DNA of 64,000 nt from Caenimonas soli. Lineage in GTDB: Bacteria > Pseudomonadota > Gammaproteobacteria > Burkholderiales > Burkholderiaceae_C. A model generated the notes under the pieces. That model ran no database searches. It saw nothing but the letters and a program-made list of their open reading frames with translations, and had not been told where the DNA came from. The position numbers were made by a program, and so were the translations under genes. Numbering within the stretch: the first letter of the stretch is position 1; each line of letters opens with the position of its first letter. The DNA lies in NCBI RefSeq assembly GCF_013155545.1, contig NZ_JABJVV010000019.1:1-64000 (forward strand). Reading direction: 5' to 3'. Below, piece after piece: positions 8,259 to 18,700 of the stretch.

Positions 8259-9138
8259 GAAGCGCCGGCAGCATCTCCAGCATGGCTGTGGCGTGCCGTC
8301 CTGGGGGTGTCGAACTGGCGTGGTAGGCATGCAGGGGGATGGGCGCCAGGTCCTGCAGTTCCACCGCCACCATCTGCGCGGGGTCGAGGTTGCTGGCCGT
8401 GAGGAAGTCGATCACCGTCCAGCCCATGCCCAGGCGCACCAGTTCCAGCGCCAGGCGCGAGGTCTGGACCTGCACGCCCAAAGCCTTGGTCACGCCCAGC
8501 TGCACAGCCAGCTCGTCGATGGCGCGGCGCATGGGATCGTCGCCCACCAACCGGATCATCGGCGTATTGGCCAGAAAACTCATCGGGTTGTTGCGGCGCA
8601 CCCGCGCCGCCCGTTGCCAGATGTCTCGCGTCACGGCCAGATAGAGGCGCCCGCTGACCAGCATCCGGCTGGCAACCTGCGGATGCGGGTGCTCGTAGTA
8701 GCCGAGCGCGAAGTCCACGCTCCGGGTCATCAGCGCCGGGGCCATCTGGTCCTGGTTGATGGTGCGCACTTCCACGTCGATGCCGGGATGGCGTGAAGCG
8801 TGCTGTTCCAGCACCAGCGGCAGGAATTCGTGCGATATCGACGGTATCGCCGCCAGCCGGACCTGACCCTTGTCGGTCTGCCGCAGGTTGATCGCGATCT
8901 TGCGCAGCTCCTCCAGCTTGCCGTGGATGGCCGCCGACTCGGCGTACAGCACCATCGCCTCCGGCGTGGGCGACAGCGCGCCCTTGGCGCGCGTGAACAG
9001 CTTGTAGCCCAGCTGCAACTCGGTATGGGCGATGGTCTTGCTCACCGCCGACGGTGTGATGCAGACCAGGCGCGCGGCGGCGCTCATGTTGCCGGTCTGC
9101 ATGACGGCCTGGAAGACTTCGAGTTGCCGGAGGTTCAT
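8221..9138 (-). CDS. LysR family transcriptional regulator
   Basis: The 305-residue protein has the LysR winged helix at the N-terminus (MNLRQLEVFQAVMQTGNMSA, then CITPSAVSKTIAHTELQLGY). A substrate-binding domain of the periplasmic-binding type follows from about residue 90. It is divergent from the asparaginase gene across 106 bases. LysR proteins commonly control such divergent neighbours, so a role in asparagine or glutamine use is a reasonable inference. Its stop lies inside the end of lnt on the other strand. Confidence 0.93.
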   Translation of the reverse strand: MNLRQLEVFQAVMQTGNMSAAARLVCITPSAVSKTIAHTELQLGYKLFTRAKGALSPTPEAMVLYAESAAIHGKLEELRKIAINLRQTDKGQVRLAAIPSISHEFLPLVLEQHASRHPGIDVEVRTINQDQMAPALMTRSVDFALGYYEHPHPQVASRMLVSGRLYLAVTRDIWQRAARVRRNNPMSFLANTPMIRLVGDDPMRRAIDELAVQLGVTKALGVQVQTSRLALELVRLGMGWTVIDFLTASNLDPAQMVAVELQDLAPIPLHAYHASSTPPGRHATAMLEMLPALLSQAMARNAFRT

Positions 9139-9244
9139 GGGGATGAGGGGTGTGACTTTTGTTCACACCCCGCAGCCGATTATTCCGTACTCGGACGGCC
9201 GGTACTTTCCAACAATACGCCACCTCAAACCACTGGAGACCCCC

Positions 9245-10315
9245 GTGCTTGCTCAACGCAAATTCAAGAACCTGATGGCCGGCCTGGCGCTGGCCGCCTG
9301 GACCGTGCTGGCCGCCGCGCAAGGCGCCAAGCCCAACGTCGTGGTGCTTGCCACCGGCGGCACCATCGCCGGCGCGGGTGCTTCCGCCGCCAACAGCGCA
9401 ACCTATGCCGCGGCGAAGGTGCCGGTGGATAAGTTGCTGGCCGGCCTGCCCGAGCTGGGCAACGTGGCCAACGTCAAGGGTGAACAGGTGTTCCAGATCG
9501 CCTCGGAGAGTTTCACCAACGACAACCTGATGAAGCTGGGCAGGCGCGTCTCGGTGCTGGTCAAGCAGCCTGACGTGGACGGTATCGTGGTCACGCACGG
9601 CACCGACACGCTGGAGGAAACCGCGTATTTCCTGAACCTGGTGATCCGCACCGACAAGCCCATCGTGGTGGTCGGCTCCATGCGCCCCGGCACGGCGCTG
9701 TCGGCCGACGGCGCGCTGAACCTGCTCAATGCGGTGACGGTGGCCGGCAGCAAGGACGCCATGGGCAAAGGCGTGCTCGTCACCATGAACGACGAGATCC
9801 AGAGCGGGCGCGACGTCACCAAGACCGTGAACATCAAGACCGATGCTTTCAAGAGCCAGTGGGGCCCGCTGGGGATGGTGGTCGAGGGCAGGAACTACTG
9901 GTTCCGCGCGCCGGTCAAGCGCCACACCGCGCAGTCGGAATTCAATATCGACGAGATGAGCGACCTGGCGCCGGTGGAGATCGTCTACAGCTACGGCAAC
10001 GTCCCGCGCACCTCGTTCGATGCCAACGGCAAGAACGGCGTCAAGGCCCTGATCCACGGCGGCCCGGGCAATGGCTCGGTCGCCGACCGCATCGTTCCGG
10101 TGCTGCAGGACCTGCGCGGCCAGGGCGTGCAGATCATCCGATCTTCGCGCGTGCCCGACGGCTTCGTGCTGCGCAATGCCGAGCAGCCCGACGACAAGTA
10201 CGACTGGGTCGTGGCCCACGACCTCAAGCCCCAGAAGGCGCGCATCCTGGCGGCCGTGGCCCTGACCAGGACCAATGACACCAAGGAACTGCAGCGGATT
10301 TTCTGGCAGTACTGA
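9245..10315 (+). CDS. ansB: Type II (periplasmic) L-asparaginase
   Basis: The enzyme hydrolyses asparagine, and possibly glutamine, to the acid and ammonia. The catalytic threonines are visible: Thr40 in ATGGTIAG, and Thr120-Asp121 in VTHGTDTLEET. A signal peptide covers about residues 1-26, so the product is periplasmic. The start is a GTG at 9245 with a GGAG site upstream; the long open frame before it crosses the divergent promoter region and the 5' end of the LysR gene. The 356 residues fit type II enzymes. It probably has its own promoter in the 106-base divergent spacer. Confidence 0.95.
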   Translation: MLAQRKFKNLMAGLALAAWTVLAAAQGAKPNVVVLATGGTIAGAGASAANSATYAAAKVPVDKLLAGLPELGNVANVKGEQVFQIASESFTNDNLMKLGRRVSVLVKQPDVDGIVVTHGTDTLEETAYFLNLVIRTDKPIVVVGSMRPGTALSADGALNLLNAVTVAGSKDAMGKGVLVTMNDEIQSGRDVTKTVNIKTDAFKSQWGPLGMVVEGRNYWFRAPVKRHTAQSEFNIDEMSDLAPVEIVYSYGNVPRTSFDANGKNGVKALIHGGPGNGSVADRIVPVLQDLRGQGVQIIRSSRVPDGFVLRNAEQPDDKYDWVVAHDLKPQKARILAAVALTRTNDTKELQRIFWQY

Positions 10316-10328
10316 CCCGCACCGTAAA

Positions 10329-10359
10329 ATCGGCGGTTTGCCCCTTGCGCTCCGCCGAT
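10329..10359 (+). promoter_or_regulatory. Inverted repeat enclosing the glyQ start codon
   Basis: ATCGGCGG at 10329-10336 is perfectly complementary to CCGCCGAT at 10352-10359, with a 15-base loop. The second arm covers the first two bases of the glyQ ATG. A TAAAAT hexamer at 10325-10330 partly overlaps the first arm. If transcription starts upstream, the hairpin would pair with the start codon. If the hexamer is a -10 element, most of the first arm would not be transcribed and the repeat could instead be a DNA site. The function is unknown. Confidence 0.35.
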
Positions 10360-11263
10360 GTTGACCTTCCAGCAAATCATCCTGAAACTGCAGTCCTACT
10401 GGGACGCGCAGGGCTGCGCGCTGCTGCAGCCCCATGACATGGAAGTGGGCGCAGGGACCTCGCACACCGCGACATTCCTGCGCGCCCTGGGCCCCGAGCC
10501 CTGGAAGGCCGCCTATGTGCAGCCCAGCCGCCGCCCCAAGGACGGGCGCTACGGCGAGAACCCGAACCGCCTGCAGCACTATTACCAGTACCAGGTGGTG
10601 CTGAAGCCGGCGCCGGCCAACATCCTGGAGCTCTACCTGGGGTCCCTGGAGGCCCTGGGCTTCGATCTCAAGAAGAACGACATCCGTTTCGTCGAGGACG
10701 ATTGGGAAAACCCCACGCTGGGCGCCTGGGGCCTGGGCTGGGAGGTCTGGCTCAACGGTATGGAAGTGACGCAGTTCACCTACTTCCAGCAGGTCGGCGG
10801 CATCGACTGCAAGCCGATCACCGGCGAAATCACCTACGGCCTGGAACGGCTGGCGATGTACTTGCAGAACGTGGACAACGTCTACAACCTGAAGTGGACC
10901 GAAGACCTGAGCTACGGCGACGTCTACCTGCAGAACGAAAAAGAGCAGTCGGCGTACAACTTCGAGCACAGCGACGCCGAATTCCTGTTCACGGCCTTCG
11001 GCGCGCACGAAAAACAGGCCAAATACCTGATGGAACAACAACTGGCGCTGCCTGCCTATGAGCAGGTGCTCAAGGCGGCCCACAGCTTCAACCTGCTGGA
11101 CGCGCGCGGTGCGATCAGCGTTACGGAACGCGCGGCCTACATCGGCCGCATCCGCAATCTGGCCCGCGCGGTGGCGCAAAGCTACTACGAGAGCCGCGAG
11201 CGTCTGGGATTCCCGATGGCGCCGCGCGAATGGGTGGCCAACATGCAGAAGAAGGCGGCCTGA
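10358..11263 (+). CDS. glyQ: Glycine-tRNA ligase alpha subunit
   Basis: The 301-residue catalytic subunit of the bacterial alpha2-beta2 glycyl-tRNA synthetase attaches glycine to its tRNA. The conserved opening LTFQQIILKLQSYW and the segments GYGENPNRLQHYYQYQV-like and FTYFQQVGGIDCKPI are easily recognised. The ATG at 10358 agrees with the family start, although no clear ribosome site precedes it and an inverted repeat covers the codon. glyS follows four bases after the stop; the two must work together and are likely co-transcribed. Confidence 0.98.
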   Translation: MLTFQQIILKLQSYWDAQGCALLQPHDMEVGAGTSHTATFLRALGPEPWKAAYVQPSRRPKDGRYGENPNRLQHYYQYQVVLKPAPANILELYLGSLEALGFDLKKNDIRFVEDDWENPTLGAWGLGWEVWLNGMEVTQFTYFQQVGGIDCKPITGEITYGLERLAMYLQNVDNVYNLKWTEDLSYGDVYLQNEKEQSAYNFEHSDAEFLFTAFGAHEKQAKYLMEQQLALPAYEQVLKAAHSFNLLDARGAISVTERAAYIGRIRNLARAVAQSYYESRERLGFPMAPREWVANMQKKAA

Positions 11264-11267
11264 CCCC

Positions 11268-13370
11268 ATGGCACACCAGAATCTTCTTGTCGAGCTGTTC
11301 GTGGAAGAGCTGCCGCCCAAGGCGCTCAAGAAAATCGGCCAGGCCTTTGCCGGCGTGCTGTTCGACCAGCTCAAGGCGCAGGGCCTGGCTTCGGGCGAAT
11401 CCGAGCTCACTTCGTTTGCATCGCCGCGGCGCCTGGCCGCACACGTCACGGTCGTGGCCTCGCAAGGCGCCGACAAGGCCGTGTCGCAAAAGCTCATGCC
11501 GGTGAGCGTGGGGATCGATGCTTCCGGCAACGCCACACCGGCCCTGCTGAAAAAGCTCCAGTCCCTGGGCGCCGATGCCTCGGCTGTGCCCGGCCTCAAG
11601 CGGGCCATGGACGGCAAGGCCGAAGCGCTGTTCTACGACAGCACCGTCAAGGGGGCGACGCTGGCCGAGGGCCTGCAAAAGGCCTTGAACGAAAGCCTGG
11701 CCAAGCTGCCCATTCCCAAGGTCATGACCTACCAGCTGGCCGACGGCTGGAGCGACGTGAAGTTCGTGCGTCCGGCCCATGGGCTGGTGGCCTTGCACGG
11801 CAGCGAGGTGGTGGCCATCGAAGCGTTGGGCCTGAAGGCCGGCAACACCACGCACGGCCACCGGTTCGAGGCGCCCGCCGATCCGGTCCGGCTGAAAGAC
11901 GCCGACAGCTACGCAAGCGCGCTGGAGAAGGATGGCGCGGTGATCGCCAGCTTCGAGGCCCGCCGCGCCGAGATCGTGCGCCAGCTCGCCGATGCGGCTG
12001 CAAAGGTCGGCATTGCCCGCGCGATCGAGGACGAAGCCCTGCTCGATGAAGTCACAGCTTTGGTCGAGCGTCCCAACGTGCTGGTCTGCGAGTTCGAGAA
12101 GGAATTTCTCGAAGTCCCGCAGGAGTGCCTGATCCTCACGATGAAGGCCAACCAGAAGTATTTCCCGCTGCTCGACGGCCAGGGCAAACTGACCAACAAG
12201 TTCCTGGTGGTCAGCAACATCCGGCCGGCCGATGCGAGTGCCGTGGTGGGCGGCAACGAACGCGTGGTCCGCCCGCGCCTGGCCGACGCCAAATTCTTCT
12301 TCGACCAGGACCGCAAGAAAACGCTGGTGTCGCGGGTCGAAGGCCTGGCCAAGGTGGTTTATCACAACAAGCTGGGAACACAGGGCGAGCGGGTCGAGCG
12401 CGTGCGCAAGCTGGCTCAGGCGATCGGCGTCAAGCTGGGCGGCGAGGCGCTGGCGAAGCAGGCCGACCAGGCCGCGCAACTGGCCAAGGCGGACCTGTTG
12501 ACCGACATGGTGGGCGAGTTCCCCGAGCTGCAGGGCATCATGGGCCGCTATTACGCCCTGAACGACGGCCTGGGCCATGAGGTCGCCGACGCGATCGAGG
12601 ACCACTACAAGCCCCGGTTCGCCGGCGACGAGTTGCCGCGCAACCAGGTGGGGGTGGCCACCGCATTGGCCGACAAGCTGGAAACCATCGCCGGCCTGTT
12701 CGCCATCGGCCAACTCCCCACCGGCGACAAGGACCCGTTCGCGCTGCGCCGCCATGCGCTGGGCATCGTCCGCATGCTCATGGAAAAAGACCTGCCGCTG
12801 GCACTCGACGAGTTGCTGGGCCAGGCCGTGGCGCTGTTCCCGCAGGCCGATCCCAAGACCGGCGCCTTGTTGTCCGAATTCATCTACGAGCGTCTCGCCG
12901 GTTCGCTGCGCGAGCAAGGCTACAGCGCCCAGGAAGTCGACGCCGTGCTGGCGCTGCGTCCGCAGCGGCTGGGCGACGTGGCCAAGCGGCTGGCGGCGGT
13001 GCGCGCATTCGCCGCCTTGCCCGAGGCTCCGGCGCTGGCGGCAGCCAACAAGCGCATCGGCAATATCCTCAAGAAGGCCGAGAAGGCCGACGCCCACGTG
13101 AGCGAGGGCCTGCTCAAGGAAGAGGCCGAGAAGGCCCTGTATGCGATGACGCGCAAGGTCGCCCCGCAAGCCGGCGCCCAGTTCGAGGCCGGCGACTTCA
13201 CCGGCTCGCTGCAGACGCTGGCTGCGTTGCGGGAGACCGTGGATGCCTTCTTCGACGGCGTGATGGTCAATGCCGAAGAGGCCGACCTGCGCCTGAACCG
13301 CCTGGGCCTGCTGGCCACGCTGCACCAGGCCATGAACCGCGTCGCCGACCTGTCGCGCCTGGCCGCATGA
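11268..13370 (+). CDS. glyS: Glycine-tRNA ligase beta subunit
   Basis: The 700-residue beta subunit recognises tRNA-Gly in the complex with GlyQ. It opens with HQNLLVELFVEELPPKALKK, which is diagnostic, and later contains MVGEFPELQGIMGRYYA and the HD-like region, ending in an anticodon-binding DALR-type helical domain. The ATG at 11268 is chosen because it begins this conserved opening; the open frame extends 70 codons upstream through glyQ without similarity. The gene is second in the run glyQ-glyS-gmhB-plsC, a common Burkholderiales order. Confidence 0.98.
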   Translation: MAHQNLLVELFVEELPPKALKKIGQAFAGVLFDQLKAQGLASGESELTSFASPRRLAAHVTVVASQGADKAVSQKLMPVSVGIDASGNATPALLKKLQSLGADASAVPGLKRAMDGKAEALFYDSTVKGATLAEGLQKALNESLAKLPIPKVMTYQLADGWSDVKFVRPAHGLVALHGSEVVAIEALGLKAGNTTHGHRFEAPADPVRLKDADSYASALEKDGAVIASFEARRAEIVRQLADAAAKVGIARAIEDEALLDEVTALVERPNVLVCEFEKEFLEVPQECLILTMKANQKYFPLLDGQGKLTNKFLVVSNIRPADASAVVGGNERVVRPRLADAKFFFDQDRKKTLVSRVEGLAKVVYHNKLGTQGERVERVRKLAQAIGVKLGGEALAKQADQAAQLAKADLLTDMVGEFPELQGIMGRYYALNDGLGHEVADAIEDHYKPRFAGDELPRNQVGVATALADKLETIAGLFAIGQLPTGDKDPFALRRHALGIVRMLMEKDLPLALDELLGQAVALFPQADPKTGALLSEFIYERLAGSLREQGYSAQEVDAVLALRPQRLGDVAKRLAAVRAFAALPEAPALAAANKRIGNILKKAEKADAHVSEGLLKEEAEKALYAMTRKVAPQAGAQFEAGDFTGSLQTLAALRETVDAFFDGVMVNAEEADLRLNRLGLLATLHQAMNRVADLSRLAA

Positions 13371-13380
13371 TCGTCCTGCC

Positions 13381-13953
13381 ATGAAGCTCGTCATCCTCGA
13401 CCGCGACGGAACCATCAACGCCGACAGCGACCAGTTCATAAAGTCGCCCGAGGAGTGGACGCCGCTGCCCGGCGCGCTGGAAGCCATCGCCAGGCTTAAC
13501 CATGCCGGCTGGCACACGGTGATCGCCTCCAACCAGTCCGGCCTGGGCCGTGGACTGTTCGACGTGGCATCGCTCAACGCCATGCACGCCAAGATGCACA
13601 AAATGCTGGCGGCCCAGGGCGGGCGCATCGACGCCGTGTTCTATTGCCCGCACAGCCCGGACGAGGGCTGCCAATGCCGCAAGCCCTTGCCGGGCCTGTT
13701 CGAGCAGATCGGTGAGCGCTTCGGCGTGGAACTCAAAGGCACGCCGGTCGTGGGCGACGGCCTGCGCGACCTGCAAGCCGGGGCGGCCGTGGGTTGCGAG
13801 CCGCACCTGGTGCTGACCGGCAAGGGCGCTGAATTCCGCGGCCGTCCGCTTCCGGACACTTACCCCGCGGACACCCGGGTCCATGAAGACCTGGCCGCGT
13901 TCGCCGAGTGGCTGATCGCCCGGCACGCCGCTGCGCCCAAGGCCGGTAGCTAA
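13381..13953 (+). CDS. gmhB: D-glycero-beta-D-manno-heptose 1,7-bisphosphate 7-phosphatase
   Basis: This HAD-type phosphatase works in the synthesis of ADP-heptose for the lipopolysaccharide core. The nucleophile motif is LDRDGTIN (Asp7 and Asp9). The GmhB zinc loop is present as CPHSPDEGCQCRKPLPG, with its Cys and His ligands. The 190 residues are typical. It starts ten bases after glyS and is followed five bases later by plsC, so it belongs to the same transcription unit. The family also includes histidinol-phosphatases, but the zinc loop and context favour GmhB. Confidence 0.95.
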   Translation: MKLVILDRDGTINADSDQFIKSPEEWTPLPGALEAIARLNHAGWHTVIASNQSGLGRGLFDVASLNAMHAKMHKMLAAQGGRIDAVFYCPHSPDEGCQCRKPLPGLFEQIGERFGVELKGTPVVGDGLRDLQAGAAVGCEPHLVLTGKGAEFRGRPLPDTYPADTRVHEDLAAFAEWLIARHAAAPKAGS

Positions 13954-13957
13954 AAGC

Positions 13958-14725
13958 ATGCCCCTTATTCGTTCGGTAGCTCATGCCCTCTGGATGCTGG
14001 TGACCGTGGTGCCCTGGGGCATCTACATGGTCACGGCTTCGCTCTGGTCCAACGGCACGCAGATGTGGTGGATGGCACACCGGTGGCTGAGCTGGGCCAT
14101 CGGCGATATCGGGCGCGCGATCCTGGGCATCAAGGTGCGCGTCACCGGCTACGAGAACTTGCCGGTCGGTGAGACGAGCCCGGCAATCCTGCTGGTCAAG
14201 CACCAGTCCACCCTGGAAACCTTCCTCATTCCCACGCTGATGCCGCATCCGCTGGCCTACGTGTTCAAGAAGGAGCTGATCCTGGTGCCGTTTTTCGGTT
14301 GGGCCATGGGGCGCATGGACATGATCCACATCGATCGGAGCCTGCGCGCTCAGGCCTTCAACAAGGTGGTCGAGCAGGGCAAGCGGCTGCTGGCCCAGGG
14401 CATCTGGGTCATCATGTTCCCCGAGGGCACCCGCATCCCGCGCGGAGAGAAGGGCACCTACAAGAACGGCGGCTCGCGGCTTGCCATCGAGACCGGGGCG
14501 CCGGTGATACCGATTGCCGTCACGTCCGCCAGGGTCTGGCCGCGCAAGGCTTTCATCAAGCGGCCGGGCGTGGTCGACGTGTCCATCGGCAAGCCGATCC
14601 CCAGCCAGGGCCGCCAGCCCGATGAATTGATGCGCGAGGTCGAGGCCTGGATCGAAACCGAAATGCGAAGGCTGGACCCGGACGCTTACATTGATGCGGC
14701 CCACGAGCCGCGTCGCAGCAGCTAA
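13958..14725 (+). CDS. plsC: 1-acyl-sn-glycerol-3-phosphate acyltransferase
   Basis: The 255-residue membrane enzyme makes phosphatidic acid from lysophosphatidic acid. An N-terminal hydrophobic segment (about residues 8-30) anchors it. The acyltransferase box is KHQSTLETF, so the catalytic motif is His82-x4-Glu87 rather than the textbook Hx4D; this substitution is seen in related betaproteobacterial homologues. The second block MFPEGTRIPRG is intact. The context after gmhB suggests coupling of envelope lipid steps. Confidence 0.94.
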   Translation: MPLIRSVAHALWMLVTVVPWGIYMVTASLWSNGTQMWWMAHRWLSWAIGDIGRAILGIKVRVTGYENLPVGETSPAILLVKHQSTLETFLIPTLMPHPLAYVFKKELILVPFFGWAMGRMDMIHIDRSLRAQAFNKVVEQGKRLLAQGIWVIMFPEGTRIPRGEKGTYKNGGSRLAIETGAPVIPIAVTSARVWPRKAFIKRPGVVDVSIGKPIPSQGRQPDELMREVEAWIETEMRRLDPDAYIDAAHEPRRSS

Positions 14726-14736
14726 ACTCTCGCCCC

Positions 14737-15663
14737 ATGCATCGGCTGCTGCAGCTCACTCTCGACTTCTTCGATTCCGCTCCGGCCGCTCCGCCCCAAG
14801 AGCCTGCTGCCCGCAAGCGCCGGGCCCCCGACACCACAGCCCGCCCACCTGCTATCTCGCAGCCGACCGAGCTGCTGGATCAGGTCCTGATTCCCGCGGC
14901 CTTCCGCCATCCGCGCGCCAACCGCGAGGTCGTGCTGGGCGATTCCGTGGTCGCTTTCGAGTTTCGCAGGGGCAAGCGCCGCAACATCGGCTTCATGGTC
15001 GGCCCCGAGGGGCTCACGGTCAGTGCGCCCAAGTGGGTGCCGCTTTACGAAATCGACGCCGCGGTGAAAAGCAAGGAGCCGTGGATCCTCAAGAAATTGG
15101 GCGATTCGCACGAGCGGCAACGGCGTGTCGAGTCGGCCCGCATCGAGTGGCGGGACGGCGCGACCTTTCCCTTCCTCGGCGAGCAGGTGATCCTGGTGCT
15201 GGATCCCCGCCATGCCTTCGATGAAGTCGGCGCGGTGCTCAATACCGATGGCGAGGCCTTGCCCGGCATGCCGCGCCACACGCTGCACGTGGGCTTGCCC
15301 AACACCGCCGATGCCGCGCAGATCCGCGACAGCGTACAGGCCTGGCTGATGCGGCAAGCCAAGCGCCTCTTCACCGAGCGGCTGGATCATTTCGCGCCCC
15401 AGCTTGGCGTGCAATGGCGCAAGCTGGTGCTTAGCAATGCCGGCACGCGCTGGGGCACGGCGCATTCGGACGGCCTGATCCGCCTGAACTGGCGCCTGAT
15501 CCACTTCGGCCTGCCGGTGATCGACTACGTGGTGGCGCACGAACTGAGCCACCTGCGGGTGATGGACCACAGCCCCCGCTTCTGGGACACCGTGCGCACG
15601 GTCGTTCCGGACTACGCGCAATTGCGCGGGCAGCTCAAGGAACAGGCCCTGCCGCCCTGGTAG
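14737..15663 (+). CDS. YgjP-like (SprT/DUF45) zinc metallopeptidase
   Basis: The 308-residue protein ends in a zinc-peptidase-like domain with VVAHELSHLRVMDHSPRFW: His268-Glu269 and His272, with His278 as a probable third ligand. The first 70 residues are Pro/Ala-rich and poorly conserved. Such YgjP-type proteins are widespread but their substrates are unknown. A TAAACT hexamer at 14723-14728, eight bases before the ATG, may be a -10 element with a very short leader. It follows plsC by 11 bases, so read-through from the glyQ unit is also possible. Confidence 0.88.
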   Translation: MHRLLQLTLDFFDSAPAAPPQEPAARKRRAPDTTARPPAISQPTELLDQVLIPAAFRHPRANREVVLGDSVVAFEFRRGKRRNIGFMVGPEGLTVSAPKWVPLYEIDAAVKSKEPWILKKLGDSHERQRRVESARIEWRDGATFPFLGEQVILVLDPRHAFDEVGAVLNTDGEALPGMPRHTLHVGLPNTADAAQIRDSVQAWLMRQAKRLFTERLDHFAPQLGVQWRKLVLSNAGTRWGTAHSDGLIRLNWRLIHFGLPVIDYVVAHELSHLRVMDHSPRFWDTVRTVVPDYAQLRGQLKEQALPPW

Positions 15664-15741
15664 TTACGCGGCCCTGAGGGCAGGACGCGTACACTGCCCC
15701 ATCGCAATGGCCACAGTGACTGACAAGGAGACGTGGGGCAG

Positions 15742-18700
15742 ATGCAGCGCAGCTTGAGTCTGCAGGGGCGCCTCGCCATGCTGGTTGTGGCGGCCATCCT
15801 TCCGCTGGCCGCCCTCTCGGTCTGGTTCGCCGTGAGCGCCACGCAGGAGGCGACGAGCGACGCGCAGTCCCAGCTGAAATTTTCCGCCTCGCTGGTGGCT
15901 GCCCACCAGGATCGCATGGTGGAGTCGGCCCAGCAACTGCTTGCCGCCGTTGCCACCATGCCCGGACTGCGCGGCGCCGACGTTCAGCGCTGTGCCGGCT
16001 ACTTCGAGGGCCTGCGAACCCTCTACCCCGTGTATTCCAACATAGGCATCCTGGACCTGCAAGGCAGGACGATATGCCATGCCAACCAGCGCAGCGGCAG
16101 CTTCGCCGCCGGAGACCGCAGCTATGTTCAAAGGGCGCTGTCCGAGCGGCGGCTGGTGATGGGCGAGGCGGTAGTCGGCCGTTCGTCCGGCAGATTGGCC
16201 ATACCCTTTGCCCGGCCCATCATGGAAGGCGACGAGGTGGTCGCGGTGGCCTTCGCTGCGCTCGATCTAGGCCGGGCAGCCGACGCCTTGGCGCGACTGG
16301 ATCTGCCGCAAGGCGCCAGCGTCGTGGTGTCCGATCGCCATGGCAAGGTGCTGATGGAACACCCGAAAAAGGCGGCACAGACCCTTCCAGCCAATCTGGC
16401 GTCGACGGTCGCGGAGGACGGCTCCGGCGAATTTCGCGACGCTGCCGGCCACGCGCGGATTTTCGGTTCCGCGTCCAGCCACCAGGTCAGCGGCGAGGGC
16501 TTCGTGGCGGTAGTGGCAATGGATCGCGCGCAGGTCACGTACGTCTCCTCGGTCAAACTGCGCAATGAGCTTCTGGTATTGGCCGTTACCCTGCTGGCCG
16601 GCGTCGCCGCCGCCTGGTGGGTCGGCGGGCGCGCCATCGTCAGGCCGGCCAACCAGATCCTGGGCGCGGTGCGGCGGCTCGAGCAGGGACTGCTGGACGC
16701 CCGCGTGCCTTTGCAGGCCGGACCGCCGCGCGGCGAATTCGCCCGCATCGGGGCTGCCTTCAATCTGATGGCCGAGTCCCTGCAGTTGCGGCAGGTCGAC
16801 CTGCAGACTGAGTTGGGCCGCAGCCGCAGCGCCTATGCGGCCCTCGACCTCGTGCTCAACAGCATGCAGGAGGGCCTGCTGGCGGTGACCGAGGCCGGCC
16901 AATTCCTGATGTTCAACGAGGCCGCGGCCCGATTGTTTCCCCTCGCCACCCCGGCCCCGCCGCAGCAGTGGGCCCAGCACTTCGGCTTCTACCAGGCCGA
17001 CGGCATCACGCCCTATGCAAACGAGGATCTGCCCCTGGTGCGTGCGGCCTTGGGCGAGAGCGGGCGCCAGCAGCTGCTGTTCGTGCGGAACGCCTTGGTG
17101 CCGCAAGGCCGGCTGCTGCAATGCAGCTGGCAGCCGATCCGCGGCGAGGGCGGCCTCAGCGGGGGACTGGTCGTCTTCACCGACGTGACCGAGCTGCAGC
17201 GGTTGCAGGCCGAGCAGGCAGCGCAATTCGCGCAGCTGCAGGAAACCCAGCGCAAGTTGATAGAAGCCCAGCGCATCGGCCGCGTCGGCAACTGGGAACT
17301 CGATCTGCGCAGCGGCAGGGTATGGTGGTCCGACGAGGTGTACGGCCTGTTCGGCGTCACCCGGGAGCAGTTCGAACCCACGCTCAACGGCTTCGCCCAA
17401 TGGGTGCACCCGGACGACCGCGGCTTGCTGAAGCCGGCGCGCGATGCGGCGCTGCGCGACGGCGAGGTGGTGAACATGGAGTACCGGGTGGTCAAGCCGG
17501 ACGGCGCCATCGCATGGTTCCAGGAGATCGCCGAGGCGCGCCGCAATGAACAGGGCGAGCCCATCTGGTTCGGCGGCGTGGTGCAGGACATCACCGCCCG
17601 CAAGAAGAATGAGCAAGCGCTTTTGCACAGCGAGCGCGAGTTGCACGACTACACCTTGATGCTGCAACGCGCCGCCGAGGCGGCCCAGGCGATCACCTCC
17701 CATCCCGCGCTGGAGGAAACCCTCCAGGAAGTGGCCGACCAGGCGCGCCGGGTCATCGGCACGCGGCAAGCCCTGGTCAGCCTGACCGGGAGAACCAGCG
17801 CGGATCCGGCCATGCGCCGGGCCAGCGGAGAGCCGGGCGACGGCAATGCCGGCCGACAGCTGATCGTGCCCCTGGCCAGCCGCAGCGGGCAGAACATCGG
17901 CCAGCTCGAGCTGTCGGGCAAGGAGCACGGCGACTTCACCCAGCGCGACGAGTATGTCGCGCTGGAGCTGGCGCAGCTCGCTTCCATTGCCATCGACAAT
18001 GCCCGCTTGTTTACCCAGATTCGCGAGCTCAATGCCGGCCTGGAGACACGGATCGCAGCGCGCACCGCAGAACTCACGCGCCAGGAGCAGCTGTACCGCA
18101 CCCTGGCCGAACAGGCGCCCGAGGTGATATGGAATTCCGACAGCGCCGGAAGGCTCACCTTTCTCAACCACGCCTGGTACGAGCTGGTCGGCGGCACGCC
18201 CGAGGACTGGATCGGCACCAGCGCCATGGCGGCCATCCACCCCGACGATCGCGCCGCGGTGGCAGCCAACTGGAATCGCAGTTGCGAAACAACGAGCACC
18301 TTGACGGGCGTGCGCCGCGTGAGGGCCAAGGACGGCAGCTATCACACGATGTCGTACAAGGCGGCCCCGGTTCTGGTCGATGGAAAAGTGGCTTTCTGGG
18401 TCGGCATAGACGCCGACATCACCGAGTTCAAGGCCATAGAGCGGGCCCTGCGCAGCTCCAACCAGGAGCTGGAAGCTTTCTCCTACTCCGTGTCGCACGA
18501 CCTGCGCGCGCCCCTGGGCGCGATCGGGGGATTCAGCCGGGCGCTGGAACTCAAACTCGAGGGCCACCCCGATGACCGCGCTCGCCACTACCTGGCGCGC
18601 ATCCAGGCCGGGGTGGGGAAGATGGAGCAGCTGATCGAATCGCTGCTGGCGCTGTCCAAGGTGGTGCGCGCGCCGCTGAACTACGGGGCGGTGGACCTGA

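Noticed and set aside
8126..11617. Open frame of 1163 codons on the minus strand across asparaginase, LysR and glyQ
   Set aside because: It is antisense to three well-supported genes, has no family motif and is the type of long empty frame expected in GC-rich DNA.
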